A stretch of 64,000 bases of DNA from Aquimarina aquimarini (lineage in GTDB: Bacteria > Bacteroidota > Bacteroidia > Flavobacteriales > Flavobacteriaceae), in the NCBI RefSeq assembly GCF_900299535.1, contig NZ_OMKE01000023.1, positions 248,001 through 312,000 of the forward strand, read 5' to 3'. The notes beneath the pieces are model-generated. The model made no database searches, was not told the origin of the DNA, and saw only the letters and a program-made list of their open reading frames with translations. Position numbers and translations under genes: made by a program. Positions 9,068 to 17,549 of the stretch are shown in pieces (position 1 is the first letter of the stretch; each line of letters begins with the position of its first letter).

Positions 9068-9967
9068 TTGTTAACTATAGAAAAATATGGAGCTATTGAT
9101 ATTGGTTCTAATGCTGTAAGGCTATTAATCAGTAGTATTCACGAAGAAGAAGGAAAAAAAACAAGGTTCAAAAAAACGAGCTTAGTCAGGGTTCCTATTC
9201 GTTTGGGAGCAGACGTTTTTAAGAGCAATAAAGTATCGCAAGAGAATATTATAAGAATGGTTGATACCATGCAAGCTTATCAACTTTTGATGAAAACACA
9301 TAAAGTTGTACGATATAAAGCTTGTGCTACCTCTGCAATGAGAGAAGCCAAAAATGGTAATGAAATAGTAGAACTTGTCAAAGAAAAAACAGGAATTCAG
9401 ATAGATATCATTGATGGTAAGGATGAAGCTGCTATAATCGCAATGACAGATCTCAATCAATTAGTTAATACAGATGCAACGTATTTATATGTAGATGTTG
9501 GAGGAGGGAGTACAGAATTTACTTTATACCATAATGGTAATACGATAGTGTCTAAATCTTTTAAGTTAGGAACGGTAAGGCTTTTAAATAATTTGGTAGC
9601 AGACACAATTTGGAAAGATGTAGAAAATTGGATTAAGGAAAATACCAAAAATTATAATAGAATCTCACTCATAGGATCAGGAGGGAATATCAATAATATT
9701 TTTAAAAATAGTGGTAAAAAAATAGGTAAATCTTTGTCTTTCTTGTATTTAAGCTCTTATTATAAACTACTGAATTCTTTGACATATGAAGAAAGAATAT
9801 GGCAACTTAATTTAAACCAAGATAGGGCAGATGTTATTCTACCCGCGGTTAGAATATATCTTTCTGCAATGAAATGGAGTAGTTCTAGAGAGATATATGT
9901 CCCAAAAATAGGGCTGTCTGATGGTATTATAAAATCTTTATATAACGAGAAATTAAATAATCGATAA
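9068..9967 (+). CDS. ppx: Ppx/GppA-family exopolyphosphatase
   Basis: A 299-residue ASKHA-fold phosphatase. The phosphate-1 loop is GAIDIGSNAVRLLIS near the N terminus, the phosphate-2 loop is YVDVGGGSTEFTLY, and the GSGGNINNIFK segment follows. It is the short one-module form without the C-terminal HD domain of E. coli Ppx. Expected activity is release of orthophosphate from polyphosphate ends, or pppGpp hydrolysis; the ppk1 context favours the former. The start is TTG at 9068, needed to include the complete phosphate-1 strand. Confidence 0.93.
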   Translation: MLTIEKYGAIDIGSNAVRLLISSIHEEEGKKTRFKKTSLVRVPIRLGADVFKSNKVSQENIIRMVDTMQAYQLLMKTHKVVRYKACATSAMREAKNGNEIVELVKEKTGIQIDIIDGKDEAAIIAMTDLNQLVNTDATYLYVDVGGGSTEFTLYHNGNTIVSKSFKLGTVRLLNNLVADTIWKDVENWIKENTKNYNRISLIGSGGNINNIFKNSGKKIGKSLSFLYLSSYYKLLNSLTYEERIWQLNLNQDRADVILPAVRIYLSAMKWSSSREIYVPKIGLSDGIIKSLYNEKLNNR

Positions 9968-10044
9968 AAAGTCATAATTCATACAATTCATCGATTTGTA
10001 AAGTAATAATTTTTACAGATAGAGATAGTTTAGGCAAAAATCTA

Positions 10045-10052
10045 TTACTTTG
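10045..10052 (+). promoter_or_regulatory. Promoter -7-like box before the beta-barrel gene
   Basis: TTACTTTG followed by C, close to the Bacteroidota TAnnTTTG box, lies 32 bases before the ATG at 10085. No clear TTTG partner is visible at the usual upstream distance. Confidence 0.35.
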
Positions 10053-10084
10053 CGTCCTTAATAAAAGACAAAAAAACAGGAATT

Positions 10085-10645
10085 ATGAGTAAGGTTATAC
10101 TATACACTACAATTTTTTTAATGTTTGTAACATTCAATTCTGAGGCTCAAGAAGCATCTTATGGAGTTAGAATTGGTGCAAACTTAAGCTCAATTAGTTC
10201 TGATGATATACCAGAAAATTTAGAAGACAGTAGATTGGGAATAGTTGCAGGGTTTTTGGCAGAATTTCCAATTACAGAAAAATGGAGCTTTCAACCTGAA
10301 TTTCAATATTCAGCTATTGGTAATGATGATGAATCTTTACGTGTAGATTATCTGCAAGTACCTGTATTTATAAAATATAATATTTCAGATCGTTTTAATG
10401 TACATATTGGACCTCAAGCAGGAATCAAAATATGGGAATGGGAGGATAACACCTCTACAGAAACTAATTTTAATACATTTAATTTAGCGGCAGTTGCAGG
10501 TATTGGGGTTAATATAACAGAGAATTTCTTTGCAGATTTACGATATGGTTTTGGGATATCAAATATGATAGATGATAGCAATATACCTGGAGGAGCAAAA
10601 GGAAATACTAGAAATATACAACTTTCTCTAGGTTATAAATTATAA
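10085..10645 (+). CDS. Outer-membrane beta-barrel protein (porin_2/OmpW-like)
   Basis: A 186-residue protein with a signal peptide (cleavage probably after SEAQ, about 21) and alternating beta strands typical of small eight-stranded barrels: GVRIGANLSSISSDD, WSFQPEFQYSAIG, DYLQVPVFIKYNI, FNVHIGPQAGIKI and the final NIQLSLGYKL, ending in an aromatic/hydrophobic strand. This is the common Bacteroidota porin-family/PorT-like barrel. The ligand is unknown. Its stop codon overlaps the convergent Crp/Fnr gene by 13 bases, and both probably use the hairpin at 10667-10694. Confidence 0.8.
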   Translation: MSKVILYTTIFLMFVTFNSEAQEASYGVRIGANLSSISSDDIPENLEDSRLGIVAGFLAEFPITEKWSFQPEFQYSAIGNDDESLRVDYLQVPVFIKYNISDRFNVHIGPQAGIKIWEWEDNTSTETNFNTFNLAAVAGIGVNITENFFADLRYGFGISNMIDDSNIPGGAKGNTRNIQLSLGYKL

Positions 10646-11295
10646 GCAATAGATTTATAGTGCTCAAAAAAATCGTTTTTTAAAACGATTTTTTGTTTTT
10701 CATATTCTATTAATGAAGCATACTTGAGTTGGTGTATAATTGTATTAACACTAACTCTAGTTGTTCTTATATAATTAGCAATTCCTTCCTGGTCCAAAGG
10801 AGAATTGATTATTATTTCATTCGTATCAGGACATGAATAACCAAATTTCTCTTTGAACTCCAGTAGTACTTCTATAAACCTTAATAAAGTAGATTTAATA
10901 TTTAAAACCCTGATTCTTTGCTCTAGCATCGTATACTTCTCTCCCCAGATTCTAAATAAATCCCTTTGCAGGTTATGATTTTTTTTGATCATCTCATAGA
11001 TATCATCCATGCAATAGATTTCAATAACAGTTGGTTCAATAACAGATTTGAAAATATAATTTGTGTCCAAATCACGAAATGCTCCATTGCCACCAAATGT
11101 TTGATTTTGATTTAATAAAACCAATATAACCTCTTGCCCATTTCTATGTAAATAACTGATTTTTACACTACCACTTATAATAACATATAAATGTGTGGCA
11201 ATATCTCCTTTATGTATGATCGCTTCATTTTTAGTATAGCTTGTACTCTTATATGCTCCATTGCTTTTTAGAATGTTCAATAATTCCAAACTCAT
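10633..11295 (-). CDS. Crp/Fnr-family transcription regulator
   Basis: A 220-residue protein with a cyclic-nucleotide-binding-type beta roll (about 20-115: NEAIIHKGDIATHLYVIISGSVKISY and NQTFGGNGAFRD), a dimerisation helix (about 120-150) and a C-terminal winged HTH (PLDQEGIANYIRTTRVSVNTIIHQLK). The roll lacks the Arg-Ser phosphate-binding signature of cAMP-binding Crp, and there is no Fnr-type Cys cluster, so the effector is unknown. It is transcribed away from the SnoaL-like gene at 11552 and the biosynthetic genes beyond, which makes it a candidate regulator of that locus (inference). An inverted repeat shared with the facing gene lies inside the last codons. Confidence 0.88.
   Translation of the reverse strand: MSLELLNILKSNGAYKSTSYTKNEAIIHKGDIATHLYVIISGSVKISYLHRNGQEVILVLLNQNQTFGGNGAFRDLDTNYIFKSVIEPTVIEIYCMDDIYEMIKKNHNLQRDLFRIWGEKYTMLEQRIRVLNIKSTLLRFIEVLLEFKEKFGYSCPDTNEIIINSPLDQEGIANYIRTTRVSVNTIIHQLKYASLIEYEKQKIVLKNDFFEHYKSIAYNL
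10667..10694. terminator. Bidirectional terminator inside the Crp/Fnr coding end
   Basis: AAAAAATCGTTTT (10667-10679) and AAAACGATTTTTT (10682-10694) are a perfect 13-bp inverted repeat with a two-base centre. Both strands end in T runs, so it can end transcripts from the beta-barrel gene and from the facing Crp/Fnr gene. It lies within the coding part of the latter. Confidence 0.65.
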
Positions 11296-11551
11296 CAGCC
11301 CGTTCTAGTATGTTTTTTTTAGATCATTCGTCAATAAACTGGTCGGTTTGTTAAAATATTGTTATAAAATAATGTAATTTTTTACGAATAACACTCATTT
11401 GTTTTGTTATAAAACCATAAAATGAGCATTCTCTTATAAAATATATTGAAGATTTTGTGTTAGATTTTTTATACGAGTATTTTTCCTGTTGCTCTAATTT
11501 CGATATTCAAATCAATGTAAATATTTAATAATCTTTTAATTACACACAATC

Positions 11552-12097
11552 ATGAAAAGAATTAATTTGAACAAATCGATTTTTGTTACAGCGTTGGTCA
11601 TCGGAGCCCTAGTTGTAATTTCGTTCTCTAACTCTTCAAAGTCTAAGAAAGTTACCATAGACTATAAAAGTTCAGTAGTGAGTTATTTTGGAACTAATAG
11701 TGTTACCAAAGCAGACTTAGTAAAGCAGGCAAAATTGATAGATATTGCTGATAGACGGTTTGAGACCAAATGGAAGAATAAAAATCCTAAAGGAATATCA
11801 GAAGAATATATCGTAGAAGGAGCTGTATTTATGAAACCTGGAGTAAAGCCTAGATTAGGAAGAGCAGATATAGAAAAAGAATTTACAGAAAGTGTAAAAG
11901 GAGTAGATCGTGTAGAATTCTATCAGGATGAATTAGAGTTTTATGGTGAGATGGATGTTGCTTTTCAGAGATGTCATATGTTAGGTTTTGTAGATACTAA
12001 AAAGGAGCACACTTTTGAGGGGTCTTATATCATTTTATGGAAAAAAGAAAATGGAAAATGGCTTATTCATTATGATATGTTTAATTCTGATAAGTAA
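11552..12097 (+). CDS. Exported or anchored SnoaL/DUF4440-like protein
   Basis: A 181-residue protein with an N-terminal hydrophobic helix (SIFVTALVIGALVVISFS, about 9-26) and then a cone-shaped NTF2-like domain. The pattern LIDIADRRFETKW, GAVFMKPG, RLGRADIEKEF, EFYGEMDVAFQRCHM and SYIILWKKENGKWLIHYDMFNS matches SnoaL/DUF4440 proteins, which can be small-molecule isomerases, ligand binders or stress proteins. No catalytic residue can be assigned. It is divergent from the Crp/Fnr gene (256-base spacer) and upstream of the PLP decarboxylase locus. The spacer has three TTATAAAA copies (11362, 11407, 11434). Confidence 0.6.
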   Translation: MKRINLNKSIFVTALVIGALVVISFSNSSKSKKVTIDYKSSVVSYFGTNSVTKADLVKQAKLIDIADRRFETKWKNKNPKGISEEYIVEGAVFMKPGVKPRLGRADIEKEFTESVKGVDRVEFYQDELEFYGEMDVAFQRCHMLGFVDTKKEHTFEGSYIILWKKENGKWLIHYDMFNSDK

Positions 12098-12122
12098 TCA
12101 TATCAAATAATTAAACCTGGCT

Positions 12123-12339
12123 TCTTTTATAAAACAGCGTAGTTTCCTTGTGCTGGAAAATCACAACTTTATAAAAGAGAGAATACTAAAAACTATAGGT
12201 GTACATAAAAATGTACTTAATGTAGATGCTTGAAGAGTTGTGAGATAGCACCAAACATCCATCCTTAAAAAAGGATAGCCAATCAAACTATTTATAAAAA
12301 GTTGAAAAATATGCCAGATGCGGTAGTATAGCTGCTACC
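12123..12339 (+). promoter_or_regulatory. Hairpin-rich leader before the PLP decarboxylase
   Basis: Four inverted repeats lie in 217 bases: TCTTTTATAAA (12123-12133) with TTTATAAAAGA (12168-12178); GTACAT/ATGTAC (12201-12216); ATCCTT/AAGGAT (12261-12276); GGTAG/CTACC (12322-12339). The arrangement could be a terminator followed by a structured 5' leader of the decarboxylase mRNA. I do not recognise a known riboswitch class. Structure and function are inference. Confidence 0.35.
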
Positions 12340-12381
12340 ATAAAGAAAAAGAAAAATTATTAACAACAATTTAAAGCTATT

Positions 12382-13656
12382 ATGCAAACACACAAATCAA
12401 AAATTATTGCAGCAGTAAAAGAACACGGCACCCCATCTTATATATACGATGGAGAAAAGTTAGTGTCAAATTATCAAAGGTTGGTCAATGCGTTGCCCGA
12501 CTGTGTAGACGTTTTTTATGCCCTAAAAGTCAATCCAAACGTTTCATTAGTAAAATTATTAAGATCTAAAGGAGCTTGTACAGAAGTTTGTTCTATTACA
12601 GAAATGGAGATCGCATTAAAAGCAGGTTCAACACCGCAAGATATTGTGTACCTCGGTCCATGTAAAAAAGATTATGAACTTAAAAGAGCAATTTCGCTAG
12701 GCGTTTTTGCTATAGTTATAGAATCAGAAACAGAGCTCAAAAGAGTATCTAGGTTTGCTAATGAAGCGGGAGTAGTGGTAGATGTTGCTATCAGAATAAA
12801 CCCTGATTTTTCTGCAAAAGGTTCTCCATGGAAAATGGGAGGTAGACCTACTCAATTTGGTATCGATGAAAAACATGCAATAGCCAATTTTGGAACATAT
12901 CTCAACGTGCCTAATATTAATATTAAAGGAATTCATGTGTATAATGGAACCAATATATTAGATGCACAATCTGTATATGAAAATTCAAAATATATATTAG
13001 GGCTATATGAACAGATAAGTCAAAAATATAACACCACCTTTTCTATGGTTGATGTTGGTGGGGGAATGGGAATACCATATTTCCCTAATCAAGAAGAATT
13101 AGATATTGTAGAATTCAAAAATTTGATGACACCTCTGTTTAGTGATTTCCATAAAAAATATCCTGATACAAGAATTATTATGGAGTCAGGAAGATTTATT
13201 ATTGGTACAGCAGGATATTTTGCTGTAGGAGTAAATAACATAAAAATAAATCACGGAAAAACATTTGTAGTGACAGATGGTGGAACGAATTGCCATTCTG
13301 CTTCCGCAGGTTCTGGGCGTGTGGTTAAAAGAAATTTCCCTATGGAAAATATTTCGGCTACAGACAATTTAGAAGAGTTTGAATACCAGGTTGCTGGACC
13401 ATTATGTAGTCCAGATGATATTATCGGTAGAAATATAAAGCTAAAAGAAGTTAAAGAAGGAGATATTCTAGTAATCAATGCCTCTGGTGCATATGGATCG
13501 ACATCTTCTCCTGGACTTTTTCATAGTCATGGATTTCCCGTAGAAGCGTTGGTTTATGATGATCAGGTACACCTTATTAGACATAAAGATACCTCAGATG
13601 ATATCATAAGCAGACAAGTAGTAGTAGATTTTAAAAAAGAACCTGTATTAAACTAA
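12382..13656 (+). CDS. Fold-III PLP-dependent decarboxylase (diaminopimelate/ornithine decarboxylase-like)
   Basis: A 424-residue alanine-racemase-fold decarboxylase. The Schiff-base lysine is Lys49 in VFYALKVNPN, the PLP phosphate loop is VDVGGGMGIP (223-232), and ESGR (268-271) is present. The usual CESxD motif reads CSPDD at 342-346, keeping the catalytic Cys. The region HVYNGTNILD replaces the HxGS loop of LysA. An in-trans acyl carrier protein follows after five bases. This combination resembles the decarboxylases paired with ACP and acyl ligases in exosortase-A-type loci, and differs from primary-metabolism lysA. The substrate is unknown; an amino acid or an ACP-tethered acid are both possible. 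Confidence 0.85.
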   Translation: MQTHKSKIIAAVKEHGTPSYIYDGEKLVSNYQRLVNALPDCVDVFYALKVNPNVSLVKLLRSKGACTEVCSITEMEIALKAGSTPQDIVYLGPCKKDYELKRAISLGVFAIVIESETELKRVSRFANEAGVVVDVAIRINPDFSAKGSPWKMGGRPTQFGIDEKHAIANFGTYLNVPNINIKGIHVYNGTNILDAQSVYENSKYILGLYEQISQKYNTTFSMVDVGGGMGIPYFPNQEELDIVEFKNLMTPLFSDFHKKYPDTRIIMESGRFIIGTAGYFAVGVNNIKINHGKTFVVTDGGTNCHSASAGSGRVVKRNFPMENISATDNLEEFEYQVAGPLCSPDDIIGRNIKLKEVKEGDILVINASGAYGSTSSPGLFHSHGFPVEALVYDDQVHLIRHKDTSDDIISRQVVVDFKKEPVLN

Positions 13657-13661
13657 AAAAG

Positions 13662-13925
13662 ATGAACACAAATAAAATTTTAGACCTTATAAAAGATGGA
13701 TTAGTAGACAGTATAGCTAATCTAAAGAAAGAACAAATTCAATTAGATTCACATCTCAAAAACGATTTAGGAATAGATTCTCTTTCATCTATGTTTTTTT
13801 TAACATTTCTAGAAGATAATATAGAAGGTTTTGAGGTAAACCCTGATACAATAGAGGCAAGGCATTTCAATACCTTGCAAGCAATTTATGACTATGTACT
13901 GTCTGAGTTACAAGTAGCAGTATAG
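13662..13925 (+). CDS. Stand-alone acyl carrier protein
   Basis: An 87-residue four-helix carrier protein. The phosphopantetheine attachment Ser40 lies in NDLGIDSLSSMF, the canonical GxDSL box. It differs in sequence from the housekeeping fatty-acid AcpP (lacks the DELDADSLD-type context) and is only five bases after the decarboxylase gene, so it is a specialised carrier. The expected partner is the AMP-forming ligase at 14347, which would load a carboxylic acid on its thiol arm. A phosphopantetheinyl transferase must be supplied from elsewhere in the genome. Confidence 0.9.
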   Translation: MNTNKILDLIKDGLVDSIANLKKEQIQLDSHLKNDLGIDSLSSMFFLTFLEDNIEGFEVNPDTIEARHFNTLQAIYDYVLSELQVAV

Positions 13926-14346
13926 TTAATAATTAAACGTTGATAGTGACTATAGATCTTCTCGGTTAGTGAATAAATAACGCTAAGATTGTGTAGTAAT
14001 ATTAGCTCAATGTGTAAGAGGTGTTCTTAGTAACAAAAAGGGCACTTCTTACTCTTATTATATCAATTCAATTTCTATGTTTTGTAGAATTTAGAATTAG
14101 GTATGTGTAAAACATATTCAATCACATTATTTGATAAGAGTATGTGCCTATAGTGTGTCATTTTGTGATCAAAAATGACATAAAATTCTTTCTGATTTTT
14201 CATCTTCCTTTTTGCAAGCATCGCAAGGCTTTATTGTTGATAGCATAGCTGTCGCATAAGGAGCTTTTGTGCTTTGTTTTAAGCGTAATGTAAGGATGTA
14301 AAGAAAGAATATAAAAAAATAGTAATGATTTAAAAGCAAAAGAAAA
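13926..14346. other. 421-base spacer between ACP and acyl ligase genes
   Basis: No open frame is convincing. A perfect inverted repeat TGTCATTTT/AAAATGACA with a seven-base loop lies at 14156-14180, and an imperfect stem TAAGAGGTG/CACTTCTTA lies further upstream near 14010-14055. The spacer may hold an ACP terminator and a separate promoter for the ligase. Such a long gap inside an otherwise functionally coherent cluster is unusual. Confidence 0.4.
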
Positions 14347-15921
14347 ATGATTCCCTTACTTCAAAATTTTTTAACCCGAAACTCACAAATATATCCTGAT
14401 AAAATTGCTGTGTCTATGGCAAAGAATACATATACATTCAAGGATTTGGATGTGTTATCCGATAAACTGGCTAACTATCTTCAAAGTATACAAGTACAAA
14501 GAGGAGATAGGGTAGTTATCTTATTGGGAAATACAATAGATACTGTAATCTCATTTTGGGGGATACTCAAAGCAGGAGCTGTAGTTATACCTGTAGGAAT
14601 AGAGTTGAAATCTGAAAAAATAAAATACATACTGAATGATTCTGGAGCAGTAGCATTGATTACAAATCATGAGATTGTAAGCCAAAATATGGTAATGCTA
14701 GAAAGCTCACAATTGCATAAAGTAATTCTGTCAGGCAGCAAAGAAACACCCTCTAAGCAGTTATATACTAATATGGGTACTATACTATCTCAGAAAAAAC
14801 AAGAGGTGATACCTGTAGAAACAATAAGTATTGATTTATCTGCTATCATATATACATCAGGTTCTACAGGAGAACCTAAAGGAGTGATGCTTACACATCA
14901 AAATATGATTGCAGCAACAAATTCATTAAACGGATATTTAGGATATACCAAAGATGATAAAGTACTGTGCGCATTACCATTATCTTTTGATTATGGATTA
15001 TATCAAATGATTATGTGTGTATCAACAGGAGCAACATTATTGCTAGAAAAGGAATTTACCTGGCCTATCTTTTTATTAAAAACAATAAGAGAACAACAGG
15101 CAACAATTCTTCCTGCAGTACCTACTATGGTTATGATGTTGCATGAGCAAAATAAAAAATCTCAATTGGATTTATCCAGTATACGTGCTGTAACCAATAC
15201 AGGAGCAGCCCTCACAGAAACCAACATTGCTATGGTGAAAGCATTGTTTCCTAATGTAAGTATTTTTTCTATGTATGGTCTTACAGAATGTAAAAGATGT
15301 ACTTATCTGCCCCCTGCTGATATTGATAAAAAACCAAATAGCGTAGGGATCGCCATCCCGAATACAGAATTATGGTTGGTTGATGATGATAACAATAAAA
15401 TAGAAGAACCTAATCAAATAGGTCAACTAGTTATTCGTGGAGCTACTGTAATGCGAGGATATTGGAATAAACCAGAGAAGACAGCAGAGAAACTAAAAGA
15501 AGGAAATTTTCCTGGAGAAAAAGTACTGTATACAGGAGATTATTGCTCGCTAGATGAAGATGGGTATCTCTATTTTAAAGGAAGAATGGATCATATGATA
15601 AAATCCAGAGGAATAAAGGTAAGTCCAAAAGAAGTAGAAGATTATATAAGCGCAATACCAGAAATCAATGCTGTACTGGTAACAGGAGTACCAGATGAGG
15701 ATTATGGGGAGGCATTGTTTGCTTTTGTAGTGCTTACCGATGGGCAAGTAACTACAGAAGAAGCCATTATTACCTTATGCAAAAGGGATCTGGAGAACTA
15801 TAAAGTACCAGAATATATAAGGATTATAAAATCCATGCCCAAAACGCCAAATGGAAAATTTAATGTAATTAAGTTAAAAGACATGGCGCTAGAAGAAGTA
15901 AAAACCAAAGCAACTGTATAA
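14347..15921 (+). CDS. AMP-forming acyl-CoA/acyl-ACP ligase
   Basis: A 524-residue adenylate-forming enzyme. The P-loop-like A3 motif YTSGSTGEPKGV is at 169-180, followed by SMYGLTECKRCTYLPP, the A7 region YTGDYCSLDEDGYLYFKGR, the hinge DHMIKSRGIKVSP and the A10 lysine in PKTPNGKFN. It activates a carboxylic acid with ATP and transfers it to CoA or to a carrier thiol. The TECKR...LPP segment is like ligases of exosortase-A-type loci and other ligases that load lone ACPs. With the adjacent ACP, acyl-ACP loading is the favoured role. Substrate specificity cannot be read from sequence by eye. Confidence 0.88.
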   Translation: MIPLLQNFLTRNSQIYPDKIAVSMAKNTYTFKDLDVLSDKLANYLQSIQVQRGDRVVILLGNTIDTVISFWGILKAGAVVIPVGIELKSEKIKYILNDSGAVALITNHEIVSQNMVMLESSQLHKVILSGSKETPSKQLYTNMGTILSQKKQEVIPVETISIDLSAIIYTSGSTGEPKGVMLTHQNMIAATNSLNGYLGYTKDDKVLCALPLSFDYGLYQMIMCVSTGATLLLEKEFTWPIFLLKTIREQQATILPAVPTMVMMLHEQNKKSQLDLSSIRAVTNTGAALTETNIAMVKALFPNVSIFSMYGLTECKRCTYLPPADIDKKPNSVGIAIPNTELWLVDDDNNKIEEPNQIGQLVIRGATVMRGYWNKPEKTAEKLKEGNFPGEKVLYTGDYCSLDEDGYLYFKGRMDHMIKSRGIKVSPKEVEDYISAIPEINAVLVTGVPDEDYGEALFAFVVLTDGQVTTEEAIITLCKRDLENYKVPEYIRIIKSMPKTPNGKFNVIKLKDMALEEVKTKATV

Positions 15922-15923
15922 GT

Positions 15924-16814
15924 ATGGAAACAGTAGCATATACCGAAAAAATTATCGAAATCGATGGTTTTAGAATTGCTATAAAAATATGGGGGGACCA
16001 AAGTGGTACCCCTGTATTAGCAATACACGGATGGTTAGATAATGCAAACTCTTTTGATAAATTAATACCACTGTTATCAAATGATATATGCATTGTTGCT
16101 ATAGATCTGGCAGGACATGGTTGGTCAGATCACAGAACTCAGGATACATCTTATTATTTATGGGATTATGCCGTAGATGCACTCAAGGTTATAGAAAAAC
16201 TAGGATGGAAAAAGTGTATTATTCTGGCGCATTCTATGGGAACAGGAGTAGCATCTATTATTGCAGGAGCAATGCCAAATAAAGTTACCAAGCTAATATT
16301 TATAGATGGATTGGGGGCACCTTTTGTGGTAGAAGAGGAAAATATTGTTACAGAATTCAGAAAATCTGTACAACAGCTAAAAATGGCAAGAAAAACAAAA
16401 TTATATGGTTTTTCTGACCCCGATGTTGGGTACTTCAAAACAAAAGAAGAAGCTGTGCATGATAGAATGGATAATGTAATAGGTAAAATATCTTATGATG
16501 CTTCTCTGTGTTTGGTAGAACGATCATTAATAAAAGTATCACAGGGGTACAGATGGCGATTTGACCCTAGGATTGTATTGTCTGAGTGTTATAGAATGAC
16601 AGAGCAACAGGCACAATTGTTTATCAAGAATATACAATGTGAAACTCTTATCGTATTGGGTAAACAAGGATTGTTTGCTGATGGAATGTATACTTCGCGA
16701 ATCAAGCAGTTCAAAAATGCAACAGTGCATCAAATAGATGGAGGACACCATTTACACCTAGAAGAAGCTTATAGGCCAATATCAACATATATAAATCAAT
16801 TTTTAAAAATATAA
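15924..16814 (+). CDS. Alpha/beta hydrolase (serine hydrolase-like family)
   Basis: A 296-residue soluble alpha/beta hydrolase. The oxyanion region is HGWLDNANSFD (35-45), the nucleophile is Ser104 in LAHSMGTGVA, and the catalytic His is probably in DGGHHLHLEEA near the C terminus. HGWLDN is characteristic of the SERHL-like branch. It begins two bases after the ligase stop, so the two are co-transcribed; a thioesterase or ester/amide hydrolase acting on the ACP-bound product is a reasonable guess. There is no signal peptide. Loci with an exosortase-A-like decarboxylase/ligase/ACP set also often carry alpha/beta hydrolases (recalled knowledge). Confidence 0.85.
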   Translation: METVAYTEKIIEIDGFRIAIKIWGDQSGTPVLAIHGWLDNANSFDKLIPLLSNDICIVAIDLAGHGWSDHRTQDTSYYLWDYAVDALKVIEKLGWKKCIILAHSMGTGVASIIAGAMPNKVTKLIFIDGLGAPFVVEEENIVTEFRKSVQQLKMARKTKLYGFSDPDVGYFKTKEEAVHDRMDNVIGKISYDASLCLVERSLIKVSQGYRWRFDPRIVLSECYRMTEQQAQLFIKNIQCETLIVLGKQGLFADGMYTSRIKQFKNATVHQIDGGHHLHLEEAYRPISTYINQFLKI

Positions 16815-16823
16815 ACTTCGGTC

Positions 16824-17549
16824 ATGAAAAAAATCATAATCACACTATGTATACTAGTATTGTCTACATATGTTATAGAAGCACAAGAAAAAGAAAAGAA
16901 GAAAGCAACTTTTGCTACTCAGATTCTGCATAATAGTGTTGCAGGATTTTACCCTATCTTCTTTGGTAATTTTGAAACCAATAAAAGCTATGATATTACT
17001 ATATATAGCATCTTTTGGACAAACCCTTCTTTTGGAAATTTAGATTCAGGAAGCGACCTGTTGCTAGAAACAGGAGTAGGTTTAGGGTTTAAAATGTTTA
17101 ATAAGAAATTGTATCTCAATCCATCTATGGGAATTTCTCATGGTAAGTTTTCATCCAATAGCGAAGGAACAAAAATAGCAGAAGGGTTAGTACCTAATCT
17201 ATTTGTAGCTTACAATGATGGCCTTTTTGATTTTGAAGGATATATCGCTTATTATAAATCATTGCGAGAAGATGATGATATCGTAACCAAAGATTATTTA
17301 TTAAACTGGGCGGCGCCAGGAATACAAGTAAGTGATAGGATTGTATTGGGAGCTTTCTATGAATCTTTTGGTATAACACGACAAGAAGATGCATCAGGAA
17401 GTGTAAAAATTTATCAATGGCTGGGTGGTTCAGTAAAAATGAAATTTGATAAAGGTATATCTTTTAGAATATCGGCTGGAGCAACATTGACTACAGATGT
17501 AGGAACCTCGGATGAATTTTATAAAGTAGCCGCTTTTATTCCGCTCTAA
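16824..17549 (+). CDS. Exported beta-strand-rich protein, probable outer-membrane barrel
   Basis: A 241-residue protein with a clear signal peptide (IIITLCILVLSTYVIEAQ, cleavage about 20-22). The mature part is a string of amphipathic strands such as SYDITIYSIFWT, LLLETGVGLGFKM, LYLNPSMGISHG, FDFEGYIAYYKS, RIVLGAFYESFGIT and GISFRISAGATLTT, which fits a DUF6733-like or porin-like barrel. It begins nine bases after the hydrolase gene and so probably belongs to the same transcript. An outer-membrane exit route or receptor for the product of the cluster is possible but unproven. Confidence 0.65.
   Translation: MKKIIITLCILVLSTYVIEAQEKEKKKATFATQILHNSVAGFYPIFFGNFETNKSYDITIYSIFWTNPSFGNLDSGSDLLLETGVGLGFKMFNKKLYLNPSMGISHGKFSSNSEGTKIAEGLVPNLFVAYNDGLFDFEGYIAYYKSLREDDDIVTKDYLLNWAAPGIQVSDRIVLGAFYESFGITRQEDASGSVKIYQWLGGSVKMKFDKGISFRISAGATLTTDVGTSDEFYKVAAFIPL

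Noticed and set aside
12382..13656. Decarboxylase considered as housekeeping lysA
   Set aside because: Altered HxGS and CESGD-type motifs and the ACP/ligase neighbours argue for a special role; not fully excluded.
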